Below are positions 1-10,312 of a DNA stretch of 64,000 bases, one piece after another. Position 1 is the stretch's first letter; every line of letters starts with the position of its first letter. The DNA comes from Anadara kagoshimensis (Eukaryota; Mollusca; Bivalvia; Arcoida; Arcidae). Under the pieces are notes generated by a model, which saw only the letters and a list, made by a program, of their open reading frames with translations, had not been told where the DNA came from and made no database searches. The translations under genes and the position numbers were made by a program. Location of the stretch: contig CM037870.1 in the NCBI GenBank assembly GCA_021292105.1, positions 62,646,167-62,710,166 on the forward strand. Direction: 5' to 3'.

Positions 1-59
1 CTTGTTGAAAAAAAATGAAAACCACTTAGGAAGGGATACCTGTAAATACAGGGAGGGTA

Positions 60-182
60 GTTAACCCTCTTCAGCCTTCGGGCTTCTTACAGAGAATCCC
101 CCTCATCCATCACATCCGAGATGCTTGGATGAGGTGGGGGGGGGGTTCTCTTCCATCAGCCCTTCGGCTGTCTCGGGTTAAC
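60..182. repeat. Imperfect palindrome in the DIRS 3' region
   Basis: GTTAAC at 60-65 and 177-182 open an imperfect inverted repeat. The inner arms 91-109 and 126-151 match as AGAGAATCCCC...TCATCCA against TGGATGA...TTCTCT. The outer arms carry CCTTCGGGCTTC and GCCCTTCGGCTG. In DIRS elements an internal region complementary to both termini templates circular-junction formation; this is the likely role. It contains a G10+ homopolymer. Confidence 0.6.
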
Positions 183-190
183 TAAGTGCA
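146..190 (+). repeat. DIRS inverted repeat, inner copy
   Basis: This 45-bp stretch starting TTCTCTTCCATCAG is the exact reverse complement of 5238-5282. Because element-like sequence continues to base 1, this copy is probably part of the internal complementary region beside the true 3' terminus. Confidence 0.85.
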
Positions 191-412
191 GATTAAAAAC
201 TGTTGGCAACAAGTTTGAAATAATACAATAAAGACTAAAAGAGAAAAGACTTTTTTAAACAATTTATGTAATCAAAAACAATTGTTACAAAAAAATCATT
301 CTCTTCCAGCTACAATGTGAAAACTCATCATGAAGAATCCGTAGTAGGTCGCTGGTATACTGTATACATCTATATCATGAAAAATCTAAATTCTGAAAAA
401 TATATATAAAGA

Positions 413-1632
413 TCATGAACTTGGTTTTGACAAAATTGCTTTTGCAAAATGTTCCCCTGCACTTATATTCTCCCTTTGATAAAAACTCTTGAAAGTTTTA
501 GCAGAGGCCCAATTTCCTGTAGTCAATATATCTCTAAGAGATACACCTGCAGCAAGAGCAGCTGATGAAGATGCACCTCTTATAGAGTGTGGTTTAAAGG
601 TGTTTATGTTGATTCCAGCTTCATGCATCATCTGTTTAATCCATCTAGATATTGTAGATGTGCCAATAGCTTTACCGTTTTGAAAGAAATAATGAATTGT
701 CTGTTTTTCCTTATTTTAGATGTAGCTTTGATGTACTGTCTTAGAGTTTTCACCACACAGAGTTTTGCAGCTTTATATGTGTGTAGCTCGACAGTATAAA
801 AAGGCAACGAAGGCCGAGAAGACTTCATCAAGTCAGGAATTTTGAAGACTACTTTGTCACCAAAATCTTGCATGAAATCTAAGTTTAAACCCACAATACT
901 TTGTGCTCTTTGAGCAGTAGTTAAGGCTAGTAGACAAACCAACTTTCTTGAAAGTGTAGCCAATTCCAGCCTATGTAAAGGGTGTAATTTTTCTAAATGT
1001 TTCAGTAAAATAGAAACATCCCAAGTAAAAGTGTATCTGGGTTTTGGAGGCTTGAAATTAAAAACGCCTCTCATAAACCTCTTTAAGATTGGATTATTTA
1101 TCTAACTTATATTTCCTAATGAAGCTAAAGTTTGAACTATAGTACTTTTGTGTGTGTTTACAACACTATATGATTTATTATCATCCAGCAAATTTGAAAG
1201 ATAATTCAGTACTTGCGCATCAGAAGGTGCAAAGGCACTAATTTTGTGTTGATTACACCAAGATAACCATTTCTGCCAAGCCAGACCATATTGTTTGCTT
1301 GTGGAGTGCCTCCACGATGACAGGAAAACTTTGGCAGAAGTTTCTGAAAATCCTTTTGAATATAGATGTCTCCTGATACATGTAAGGCGATCATTTTTAA
1401 CTTTTTCCCCATAGCATGGGGTTGGTTTGTTGGAGATAGTAATAAAAATTTTCTTGTTGGCAATCTGACTGGGAAATCCACTAACATGCCCAGAAGGATA
1501 GGAAACCAAATCTGGTTTCTCCACAAAGGTACTACTAAGATTACATGTTTTACCTTGTCTTCTTTGACTTTCTGCAAAACTCTGTTCACCAGTCTGAAAG
1601 GTGGAAAAATATATGGTGAAAAACTCCCCCAA
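413..1632 (-). pseudogene. DIRS tyrosine recombinase (broken)
   Basis: Three pieces on the minus strand form one YR recombinase. Piece 1632-1102 carries the N-terminal core-binding part (SSWRHSTSKQYGLAWQKWL). Piece 1074-628 carries the first catalytic Arg in TTAQRAQS (about base 908). Piece 631-413 carries HSIR, GNWAS and FYQR, that is, the HxxR, His/Trp and catalytic Tyr positions. A TAG at 1102-1104 interrupts the first two pieces in the same frame. The second and third are offset by a one-base frameshift near 684 inside a T/C run. The enzyme would have joined the circular DNA copy into the genome; this copy cannot encode it. Confidence 0.85.
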
Positions 1633-2437
1633 TCAATTCTAAATGCATTGGTCAAAAAAGCATTGGGATCAGGGAGCCAGGAAACATATTTGTCTACTTT
1701 ATAGTTCAACCTGCTGGCAAATAAATCAATGTCTGGTAAAAAATACTGAGAACAGATCCTTTTAAAAATATTAAGGTCCAGAGACCATTCACCGGAAGAA
1801 GAGAAGTTCCTTGACAGAAAATCCGCTGTAACATTAAGCTTTCCAGCTACATGAGTGGCTGACAAATGGATATCTCTTTCAATGCACCAAAACCATATCT
1901 GTTTTGTTAGTTCGTTTAAATAAGGTAATGTACCACCTTGCTTATTGATGTAATAAACTACTGTCATATTATCTGTTAATAACCCAATATGGCTATTAAA
2001 CTGATGTCCACATAAGCTGCATAGTGCAAGATAAACGGCTTTCAACTCCAGATAATTTATGTTATTATTGGAAACTTCAAAGTCAGACCAATGACCTTGG
2101 GTGTTTTGACTACCACATTTTGCCCCCCCCCCCCCCAACCAATAAATGAGGCATCTGTCTCTAAATGTATGTCTGGTGGCAATTGTTTGATTAATTTACC
2201 ATTAAACGCTCTCACATTGTGTTGCCACCACTCTATTTCAGATCGAGACTTTTGTGATAAAGTGGAAAAATCATCATATTCTAGACCTGAATGCAAAGCC
2301 CGTGTCTTTTCGTGTTCAGTTATTCTGTAAAAAAGAGCTCCATTTCTAACGGCTCTAAGTGATGAAGTGATCAAGCCCAACATTTTTGAGACAATTCTAA
2401 TTGTAAAAAAGTCATTTGATAAAATATACGTTGCCAT
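1632..2437 (-). pseudogene. DIRS RNase H and linker region (frameshifted)
   Basis: On the minus strand the RNase H domain reads through ETDASFIGWGGGG (first Asp), ELKAVYLAL (Glu), TDNMTVVYYINKQGG (second Asp) and AGKLNVTADFLSR (last Asp). A 14-base C run (2123-2136 on the + strand) splits it into two frames. Downstream comes the conserved DIRS linker with LPDIDLFASRLNYKVDKYVS and a hydrophobic VPLW stretch. The frame then overlaps the recombinase frame near 1632, which is normal for DIRS elements. Confidence 0.82.
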
Positions 2438-3188
2438 GGATATAATATTTTGAATTTTTTGTTCTGTCAGAGAAACTGTGAATGTATTTGAATTTATTAT
2501 ACATTGTTGTATATCCTAAATGAACAATTTCCTGAGATGGAGAAAAACAAGACTTTTCTTCATTTATCACAAATCCACATTTTTGAAAAACATCTCTTAA
2601 AATAAGACAGTTTTCCCTACAAGCATCCAGAGAGGACGCTTTTATCAGAGAATCGTCTATGTAGTAATATGCAGAGATTCCAAGACTACGGGCCTGAGCA
2701 AATATTGGTTTTAGAACCTTTGTAAAATCATGAGGAGCAGATGAAATTCCAAACACCAATGACGTAAATTGCCAAAGTTTATTTCTCCAATAAAAACGGA
2801 GATATTTTCTATAATTCTTATGAATAGGAATACTGAAATAAGCATCCTTCCAGTCAATTGAATAAAAATAATCTCCTCTGTTAATATTTGGAAGAATAAC
2901 ATCTAGAGTCTCTTGTTTAAATCGATGTTGAGAGATAAACTCATTCAATTTTTTCAGATTTAAAACTGGTCTAAATTTTCCATTCTTTTTATTTACTAGA
3001 AAATTATTAGAAATAAACTGTTCCTTTTCATAAGAACATTCCTCAATTGCACCTTTTGCAATTAGGTCATTAATTTCAATATCAATTAACTGTATTTCAT
3101 CAGTAGTGAATGGAATTTCACCAGGAACTTTTTCCTGCTTTGGTAAATAGTCAAAATCAATTTTCAGTCCTTGAACTGAATCCAACAC
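2412..3188 (-). pseudogene. DIRS reverse transcriptase
   Basis: 258-codon minus-strand frame with RT blocks in order. FRPVLNLKKLN lies near residue 72, SIDWKDAYFSIPI near 110-122 (first catalytic Asp), FGISSAPHDFTKVLKP near 146-161 and YYIDDS near 175-180 (catalytic Asp pair). The short form of the palm without an integrase neighbour is typical of DIRS. A frameshift near 2500-2520 moves the C-terminal part into the next frame, where the thumb-like stretch continues (TEQKIQNIISMATYIL). Confidence 0.87.
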
Positions 3189-3377
3189 CCACTGTTTCCC
3201 AATAGTCGAGGTGAAATTTTACTCTACCAGAGGGACCACTTACCTGTTCTACTCGTCCCTGGTCTGAGAGGTCTGGACAGGCTTTTGACCCAAGCTGCCA
3301 AAGCTCTTGCCTCGTGCTCGGCCCCGCCTGGAAGGTTACTGTCTCTGCTGGTACTGATTTGTGTTGTAAGGACGGCG

Positions 3378-3713
3378 TTAAAAACGCTTTTGAGATGAAT
3401 TATATCTATTTCTTCCCCTATATCCAGGGGTGTTAAACATTTTATTAGCATCTGATAATTCTTTAACTTTTTTGGCCAAATAATCACCAAACAATTCTGA
3501 TGTTATAGGCATATCTTTATTACAGAGAGCACTGTGTGATTTCGGTAAGGCCGGTCTCATAAAAAACCTACGTTTAATTGAGAGTTGCTGAAAAACATTA
3601 CCAAGCAGGCTCAAAGCGTCACAGCACAAGGGACGCAAATCCTGTTTAAAATTAGGTAGAGAGCTTAATTTCTCAGTTATATTGGCCACTACAGATATGC
3701 CAGAAGCTAGCAC
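3378..3713 (-). pseudogene. DIRS gag-like region, C-terminal part
   Basis: Minus-strand frame of 111 codons with LCCDALSLLGNVFQQL, RPALPKSHSALCNKDMPI and SELFGDYLAKKVKELSDANK, the pattern found between gag and RT in metazoan DIRS elements. It ends in a frameshift; basic, Gly/Arg-rich sequence continues in another frame to about 3224. It would act as the nucleocapsid-like protein. Its upstream continuation lies beyond an apparent insertion at 3727-4003. Confidence 0.65.
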
Positions 3714-3726
3714 TTTTTGTGATTCT

Positions 3727-4003
3727 TGTATTAATAATAAACTTTATTGTATATAAACTACATAGGTAGTTTGTTACAATCATCTTACAAGAATTACATA
3801 AAATACCGGTATGCAATATTGCAAATTAATACCTTTGACAGGATATTCATTGCACAAAATAAAATAAATGATATATATGTATCTGTATGAAAACATTCAG
3901 TTTAATATCCTAAATATTCAATAAGCCTGTCCTCCTCAGTTCAAAAGACTTTTTAATGAAGGCACCTAATTTACGTATAAGAAAAGGGGATGTTGATTAT
4001 GAA
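3727..4003 (-). repeat. Probable insertion splitting the DIRS gag-like frame
   Basis: The gag-like sequence stops at about 4000 (PKQSQSKDS) and resumes at about 3713 (VLASGISVV). The 277 bp between has several stops and, read on the minus strand, ends in AATAAAGTTTATTATTAATA, like a LINE 3' tail. Flanks GATTCTTG and GAATCCTTAG look like an imperfect target duplication. Insertion is inferred from the family's usual spacing; it could also be a diverged gag segment. Confidence 0.4.
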
Positions 4004-5022
4004 TCCTTAGATTGTGATTGCTTAGGCAATTTGTTCCAAACCTCACGGTTACACTTGGGTGTAACTAAATCCTTACAATTACCAGGAATGGAGTATTTTT
4101 CTATGATTTTGGACACATCAGAGAATTTGTTACAGGTCTTGTTAATAAAAGTAGCAAAACTAGAGTTTATACTAGGGCCAAACTTATCATCACCAAAAAT
4201 GTCAGGCATTTCAAAAATATCCTGATTTATGTCATTTGGCGTATCTGATATAGGGAAAATTACGGAAAATCATCGTCCGCCAAGCTTGCCAACCCACTAT
4301 CGTCCATGTATTGGGTCAGGTCAAAATTGTCAAAGTCGTTATAGCCATCGGCTTCATCTAAGAAATTTACCGTCATCGACGGAAGAGTATTATTTTCGTC
4401 AATGTAAACTCTCCTAGAATTAGATTCAGGACGAATATTCTGAGGTACGGGTGGATTCGAAATAGTCTGCATATCATCATGCACGTTACCCGACTGAGAA
4501 ATATTACGACCGGCGGTCGAAACATTATTTAAATATTTTTCAAAAGCACTGGATACTTTGTCCAGTCTTTGTTCTATATTGCCTAAACGCTGTGTAACGA
4601 AAGTATCGTGATCACTTACCCTTTTTTACAGGTTAATTAACGATTATTGACTTTAACTTTTTACTGGGTCTACTGACATCGTCAGAACCAAGCACATGTT
4701 TATTGTTTACAGAAGGCGCTGATGCGACTCATCTCTGAAGATCTACTTCCGGGACATCGTCGCCGGCATGTGCACTTTGTGTTTCAATTTCAAACATCTC
4801 ATCAATATTGAAATCGCAATCAGCTAATTCCGACTCGAAAGGATGAATGGAGATGTTATCATCCTCATCATATTCGCCAAGCGAAACTAAATTTCTAGAA
4901 CGTGTCTGACCAGGCATGGTCAAATCAGCACAAACTATAGCCGCAGTTTCACTGCGTGAAATGCTGCTACTGGTAGCAGATTTCTTCGGTTTACGCGAAA
5001 CCGCTACTGGTTTAGAACGCAT
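3997..5022 (-). pseudogene. DIRS gag-like ORF1, N-terminal part (frameshifted)
   Basis: ATG at 5022 on the minus strand opens a 97-codon frame (basic start MRSKPVAVSRKPKKSATS, then acidic). After a frameshift near 4731 sequence continues with VNNKHVLGSDDVSRPSKKLK. Past 4620 comes a coiled-coil-like stretch (LGNIEQRLDKVSSAFEKYL), then an acidic segment ending near 4260, then CNREVWNKLPKQ near 4020. The order matches ORF1 of DIRS elements, although gag sequences are weakly conserved. Frames are broken at least three times. Confidence 0.6.
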
Positions 5023-5237
5023 ATTATGTTAATAAAAATACCTCAACAGAAAAATGGTAAATACTACTAAAATTCTATAAACTTACTAGTGAATACACCA
5101 CGTGCCTGTGAAACAAAAAAGCACGCTATGGGGTTCGGTCTCCGTATTTATAGGCAAGTGGGTATAGTACCCGTATGTGGCATGAGTTTTTAATCGCTTG
5201 AATACACACAGGATCACGTGCCTGGTCAGTGAAACAC
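5023..5237 (-). promoter_or_regulatory. DIRS 5' leader, possible promoter
   Basis: The 215 bp between terminal repeat and the gag start has no open frame of note. It contains a TATTTATA-like run (about 5146, + strand) and the palindromes CACGTG (5099) and CACGTG (5215). It would hold the element's promoter; no direct evidence of activity. Confidence 0.3.
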
Positions 5238-5282
5238 TGCACTTAGTTAACCCGAGACAGCCGAAGGGCTGATGGAAGAGAA
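5238..5282 (-). repeat. DIRS terminal inverted repeat, 5' end of element
   Basis: Exact reverse complement of 146-190. It forms the element's 5' terminus (minus-strand orientation) and touches the disrupted SLC6 exon. The last two bases (AA) are shared with the exon, so the junction is ambiguous by about 2 bp. Confidence 0.85.
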
Positions 5283-5362
5283 TAGCATGTATTCCGGTTA
5301 TACCAATACCCATATACATAGTGATACAACTGAAAAAGGCACCGGGAAATTCTTTATTTGAA
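5281..5362 (+). pseudogene. SLC6 transporter exon 12, 3' half, cut by the DIRS element
   Basis: The 82 bp encode IACIPVIPIPIYIVIQLKKA plus PGNSLFE in one open frame, followed by a perfect donor GTAAGT at 5363. They match exon 12 of the gene at 33301-33471 and of the pseudogene at 42111-42266 almost base for base. This is TM12 and the start of the C-terminal tail. The 5' half of the exon should lie on the far side of the DIRS element, left of the window. No exon 13 equivalent is seen before 16579. Confidence 0.85.
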
Positions 5363-5751
5363 GTAAGTGTAGTAAAACCTGTGCTATATCGAAGTATTGT
5401 AAATGACAACAGGCATAATTTAACCTAAAAGGACCTCTATATCACTATCACGAATCCACAAAGACGATTTTATCTCTTTGCATAATATTTTAACAAAAAA
5501 GAACCTCTTTATATGCAGGCAGCCTATCTATAAATTTGGGTCAAATTGATGATATCTACAAGTGTTATTGTATTTTACATTTATATAGTAAATACGTTAA
5601 TAATTTAAATAGAATATTTAACTTTCAACTTATAGAAATGACTCGTTTTCCTATTGCAATATCAACCATAATCGTCCTATACAACATATCAACAATATTG
5701 AAACATATGATAAAACTTTTCAAAGAATTTGAAAAACTATTTCGAATGTTA

Positions 5752-5993
5752 TGTGTTTGTGACAGTAGAGTATGCTTTATTCCATTAAAAATCCAATAAA
5801 CGTGAATAATGGTCGATATTGTTCACTTACATGTGCATAGACGTAACTGAAACTCTGTATGCGCATTCGCCATTGTCATAAAGTATTTCTGAAGAAAGGA
5901 AAATGTTACATGTAAGTGAAAAATATCTATTTTTATTCAAGTTTATTTTATTTTCTAAGGAAATAAAGCGTAATTCACTGTCACAAACACACT
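5752..5993. repeat. Foldback (inverted repeat) element
   Basis: Arms 5752-5831 and 5911-5993 are imperfect reverse complements, both carrying GTGTTTGTGACAGT and CACTTACATG with A/T-rich middles. It is a small hairpin element or MITE remnant with no coding potential. Confidence 0.6.
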
Positions 5994-6193
5994 TAATCGA
6001 ACAGTAGATCACCGCTATTCGCTTGATATGGAATGTCGATATTACACCCTACAACGAACCAGGCCCAAATGATGTAATAAATGTATGTTTGGAAACGTTA
6101 TTTAATCACTAAGTTTGCAATGCAACTTAAAATTCAAATGGACCCTTCTTTTAGTTAGATTCAATCGCATGAAACGTCAGTACTTTTAATAAA

Positions 6194-6300
6194 TACAGTA
6201 TAACCTGTGTATAAAGACCACCCAGGGGACTGAGCAAAAGTGGACTTAATAGACAGGTGGACTTTATATAGAGGGTCACCTCTTATGAACGAGCAGGCCA
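6194..6300. repeat. Transposon-end repeat related to 62980-63520
   Basis: Contains ACAGTATAACCTGTGTATAA and GGACTTTATATAGAGGGTCA-type sequence. The same motif pair (TAGACAGGTGG, TTTATATAGAGG) recurs at 6875-6895 and several times at 63180-63500. It resembles the CAGT..AACCT termini of pogo/Tigger-type elements. Confidence 0.4.
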
Positions 6301-7227
6301 GAGACATATTATTGTTGATACTGGTATACAAATGAGTGAAAAATATGTGGTACTGATTAAAATAATTATTTCTTAAATGTTTTTTTTAAAGAATTATTTT
6401 TTTAATTGATTATTCAGAATTAGTTATAGATAATATTTTGAAAGTGTACTTTAATCTTGAGGGACTTTATTTCTGAATACATGGTAACAGTTTATCTAAT
6501 CAATATACACCTGACTGATTGTCTTTGTTTTCTTAAGAAGCACGGTGTCACTAATTAAGTGATAGGTATAGAAAACATTTTACCTGTAAATAACAAAGAC
6601 TATTTTTACCTTCTGATCTAATGGCTTCAGTCATTGACATAAGAATAATGAGTTCATGTATTTATTCCTCAAATTTTAACTTATTATAACTCAAAATTAT
6701 ACTTTTTTACAGAAAATTGCAAATGTCACTATATATACTATATTCAAAGAATTATCATTATAATAATTATATTCTAATCTGCATGCATTCAGAATATAAG
6801 AATTACTTGGTTAAAGCTGTTTTGCATAACTTAGAAATCATAAAATTCTAAAAACTAAAAAAATTGATTGAAAAAGTGGACTTTATAGACAGGTAATAGG
6901 CCCAGAAGATGTTCTTATGTGTTTGTCAGTTTTTTGTTTCTAAGTTTGTCAGCTCAACTACTCTAAAATAATTGAAAAAAATCATAAAACTTAGATTTTT
7001 ATAAAATGTTGGCAACCTAAATGTTATGAGTTATGCCCCTATGACGTTTGTTTAATGCGAAGCTCCTCTCATACTTCTGAACATTCTGAACAAAATTTCG
7101 GGTGTTGATGGAATATTTTCTAAAATAGACCGACTGCTTTCACTTTATTTTCGTCCATCAACATTTGTTTGTATTTGCGTGATCAATTTATCTTACCATA
7201 AATCAAACAGAAACATACCGCTCCATG
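6301..7227. other. A+T-rich intergenic stretch
   Basis: No coding frame, RNA gene or clear repeat was recognised here, apart from the short motif at 6875-6895 shared with the repeat at 6194. Confidence 0.5.
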
Positions 7228-7320
7228 TTAAAATCACTTCCCTGGTGTCTAACCTAGTTTGTCAGTTTTTACATTGCTTTTGGATTGTGATTCAGACATG
7301 AGTTAGTATGTATGTTTTTT
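7228..7320 (+). repeat. Dispersed repeat R1, partial copy
   Basis: Carries the R1 signature CACTTCCCTGGTG, TTTGTCAGTTTTTAC, GGATTGTGATTC and TTAGTATGTATG. R1 is the name used here for a roughly 330-bp family found about 16 times in the window in both orientations. Confidence 0.65.
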
Positions 7321-7745
7321 ATTATAACACTTATTTTAAATTTATATATGGAATCTATAAATACAAACTTAATTGCACAAAAGAAAAGGCGCGGGCAAGA
7401 CACATACAAATTTGTGTGAATACGTGGCCCATTGCTCTGACAGACGACAAGATGAAAATGAGGTGTTTTATTTATCAAGTCAAAGAAAGTCTACGATTTT
7501 TGCGAGCAATCGACACACAGGCATATTCAGTCCTCGTATGTTATTTTACCTATGTGAGGCCATTGTTATAAGTAAATGAAACTAGTGTTTTTGTCACCTA
7601 ATCGGTTATCATATTTTAGTTGAATTAAGAGTAAATACTCATTAATATTTTAAATGGATAGTGAATATTTTTGACTTCCCATCAACATTTTCAATTCGTT
7701 GTTGTAACCCTACAATCATTTTTGATGACACTCTTATTACTTATA

Positions 7746-7783
7746 CGGGAAATGTCCCGGCGCTTCGCGCCGGGAATTTCCCG
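7746..7783. repeat. GC-rich hairpin at start of copy A
   Basis: A 38-nt near-perfect palindrome (CGGGAAATGTCCCGGCGC then its complement) in A+T-rich surroundings. The loop reads CTTCG. The matching hairpin in copy B has the loop in the opposite orientation. Confidence 0.85.
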
Positions 7784-7855
7784 TCTATAGGTAACACGTA
7801 TGTATTATGACGTCATAGAAAATTGTGTAAAAATTCTATAGACCGTACGTCCAAA

Positions 7856-8173
7856 TCATTTGACGCCGCGCGTGCACCACTTTTCACTTTTTTTCTCAAG
7901 GCCATTGAAGGGGTCAAATCGACAGGAAGTGAGCTCCATATGGGGGGAAATCTCGCCCGTCTCGTACATCAGAAATGAAACCAAGAAACGATTATCGTGA
8001 TAATTATTCATTGAAACAAGTAATAATTTAAATAGGTTGATCGAGTACCAAATATTTACGTTTCTTTCGCTATTCTGGCTGATCTCCAAGTGTAGCGTTT
8101 CAAGATTCGCGATGACGTGATTTCTTTTGATTGGGTCAAAGTTCAATTCAGATCGATAACCACTGCAAGCCAA
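7856..8173 (-). other. ORF inside duplication copy A, probably not a gene
   Basis: 105-codon minus-strand frame with YRSELNFDPIKRNHVIANLE and HMELTSCRFDPFNGLE. The same frame is open in copy B (11352-11711) with a changed end. Conservation follows the duplication, and the frame lies in repetitive DNA with no recognised domain. It may be a repeat-derived chance frame. Confidence 0.3.
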
Positions 8174-8899
8174 TCAGCGACCGACTTTCCCACGTGCATC
8201 AACCATGATCACACAGTATACAATGCGGGAAGATACAAAATTTGCCGATTTCAAGTTAGATAAATCGATAACCATAGTTACCTGACACAAAACTATTCAC
8301 GAGGTTAGCATATCCACAGTATACGACTTCTACGGTAACTCTTTTTCACATATTATTACTTAATTGAATCCAAATTTTGAGTGCATCTGTGACCCTCGCT
8401 GAATACAGTGTAAACAAAAATGGCGTTCGTCAGGACGGGAAAGACGTTTTCACAAACGATCGATTTTTAAGAAAAATAATAAAATGCGTTTTTCAAAAGA
8501 ATTAACAGTTCGTCCCAATAATCATTTTTATGAAAATACTGATAAAATTTATTGAATTTATTCCGAATTTAATGTAAATATTGACAAATCCTCTTGTTTG
8601 TTTACATGTGACGTGGATATCATGATCAGCTGATCGAGCTGGACCAGTTTGACTTTAAGGTGCTGACTGGAACTGACTTCAACTACAATGGCTGCACTCA
8701 TCAAAAATCTAACTTGGACATAACTGATGAGGAAACTGTACATGTTGTGCAATGAGATGGACCGCAGTCCCAAAAAGTTGTGATGAAAATAACAATAAAA
8801 CATTCATGTTGAGTTTAGCAGCTGACTGTGGTTGAGATCCACTTAGGTAAGGTCTGAATTGATTCCTTGAAAACCTCCAGGGATGGCGACTGGACTACT

Positions 8900-9215
8900 G
8901 ATGCTGGCAGGGGATTTCAATAATTTAGTTCTTGGAATGAATATCAGTAAAAATTTTAACTAGGATAAAATCAACATTACCTTCAATATCCCAGACTTGG
9001 TTCTCGAAAAAAAGTTGGTATAAGTGAATAAACGCCAATTTCCACTCCACTATCCACATAAGCGACCATTTCAATATAAATCTTAACGCACCATCTTTCT
9101 AGTATATCATCCCAGAATATTTCATTTCAATTTAGGTGAATAATGAATAATCTTGACTGGGGTAAAAAAAACTCCAACCCACCATCCTAGAATTTAAACG
9201 TCTCGATATAAGTGA
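8900..9215 (+). repeat. SINE-like core fragment in copy A
   Basis: Contains AGGTGAATAATGAATAATCT followed by TGACTGGGGTAAAAAAAACT and CACCATCCTAG. This is a diverged form of the mollusc SINE tail motif (AAGTGAAATATTCTTGACTG) also seen at 59160, 60895 and 61390. The equivalent in copy B is 12440-12770. Confidence 0.45.
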
Positions 9216-9494
9216 AAAAGCATTTTCAACTCTCCGGGGCTGGGGCTCTTCATGCAGTGAAACTTAAAGGGACTGGGCTAAAATTAACATTATTTCGGTA
9301 CAAGCCTGTCAAGTTTTAATCATATCATTTGTTACTTGCAATGGTATGTGCTTTAGAAAATTCTCATCATGGTACTATATGCCTGTGAATGTTGAAGGAG
9401 TAAGAGGAGCTTACCCTCATACCACTGTATTCATATTGGGTTGTAGGTTAAAGGTGCTGCCTAACAGAGTCACAGACAAGCATTCCACTCCCAC

Positions 9495-9789
9495 CAGGGA
9501 TTTATCAGGGTCTTTTGGGAAAAGGCCCTAAACTAAAAATTGGGAAAAACTATCAACTTTTTGCTCATTTTGGGAAAACTTTGACATCATTTTTGATGCC
9601 ATTAATGATTAAATCTAATGGTTTTAGTGTATTGAAATGATTGAAGATTGAGTAAAGCAGCCACATTTATGACAAGACTTCAGCTATGTATCTGTTACAA
9701 TTTCCTAATTGGGAATTTTCTCAGCCCATTTTTTCCCATTGGGAATGGGACCGAATTTCGGCCCTAAATAGGCCCTTGATAAATCCCTG
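9495..9789. mobile_element. Non-autonomous TIR element (295 bp)
   Basis: Terminal inverted repeats CAGGGATTTATC...GATAAATCCCTG and a 5-bp target duplication CCCAC (9490-9494, 9790-9794). Copy B has the empty site, so this is a clean insertion after the duplication. No coding capacity. The 5-bp duplication with CAG..CTG ends could fit a hAT subgroup; the superfamily is not certain. Confidence 0.85.
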
Positions 9790-9904
9790 CCCACTTAATA
9801 TAATTCTATAACCAGTCGATAATCTATCCTCTAAGCCAAATGTGGCTTGCAAAATGAGGAAGCAGTAACTCAAATTTTAAAGTATTGTCATGTATAACAC
9901 AAGT

Positions 9905-9973
9905 CAGGTTTGAACCAAAAACCTTCCACTCTCCAGGAGGATGCTATACCACTGAGCAACCAAGGCGGTCACA
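9905..9973 (-). repeat. tRNA-like SINE head in copy A
   Basis: On the minus strand an A box (TTGCTCAGTGGTATAGC) is followed about 30 nt later by a B box (GGTTCAAACC), the layout of an internal pol III promoter. It matches a tRNA-derived SINE head; sequence either side is repetitive. Copy B has the same at 13134-13200. Confidence 0.6.
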
Positions 9974-10300
9974 AACCAAATAGATTGTTGACCAAGGGAT
10001 ATTGCAAGCCTAGGCTTATCATGGCCTTCGGCAAAAAGTTTTGGCCATCATCACTATTGTTGACAAGTTTGATGTCTCTGTGTCCAATATTGACCTGGAT
10101 GTTTTAGGTCCATGTTCCCTTCACTTAATATTGATTAAACGTGGCCGGTGTAGCTAGCTAACAGAAGGTGCTTATCCTTCCAGAAAACTCGGTCTCACTT
10201 CCCTGGTGGAAGTTCGCGTTTTTAGTAACTTGTCAGTTTCAAAGTTTTTTTTTTTACTTTACTCCTGGATTGTGAGAATGTTGTTGTGGTATGGATTAGT
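9974..10300 (+). repeat. Dispersed repeat R1, copy in duplication A
   Basis: Long R1 copy with AGATTGTTGACCAAGGGATA near its left end, then CACTTCCCTGGTGGAAGTTC and GTCAGTTTCAAAG. It matches 33960-34345 and, in reverse, 29550-29885 and 42463-42765. Confidence 0.75.
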
Positions 10301-10312
10301 ATATTCACTATA

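Larger units (their letters stand above)
1..5282 (-). mobile_element. DIRS-like tyrosine-recombinase retrotransposon, degenerate, left end outside window
   Basis: Read on the minus strand the order is terminal repeat, gag-like frames, reverse transcriptase, RNase H, tyrosine recombinase, then a complementary/palindromic region. This is the DIRS/YR retrotransposon layout; LTR elements carry a DDE integrase instead. A perfect 45-bp inverted repeat (146-190 against 5238-5282) supports the boundaries. The right end abuts SLC6 exon sequence at about 5281 with no target duplication visible, as expected for recombinase-mediated insertion. All reading frames carry stops or frameshifts, so this copy is dead. 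The other outer end should lie left of base 1. Confidence 0.88.
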
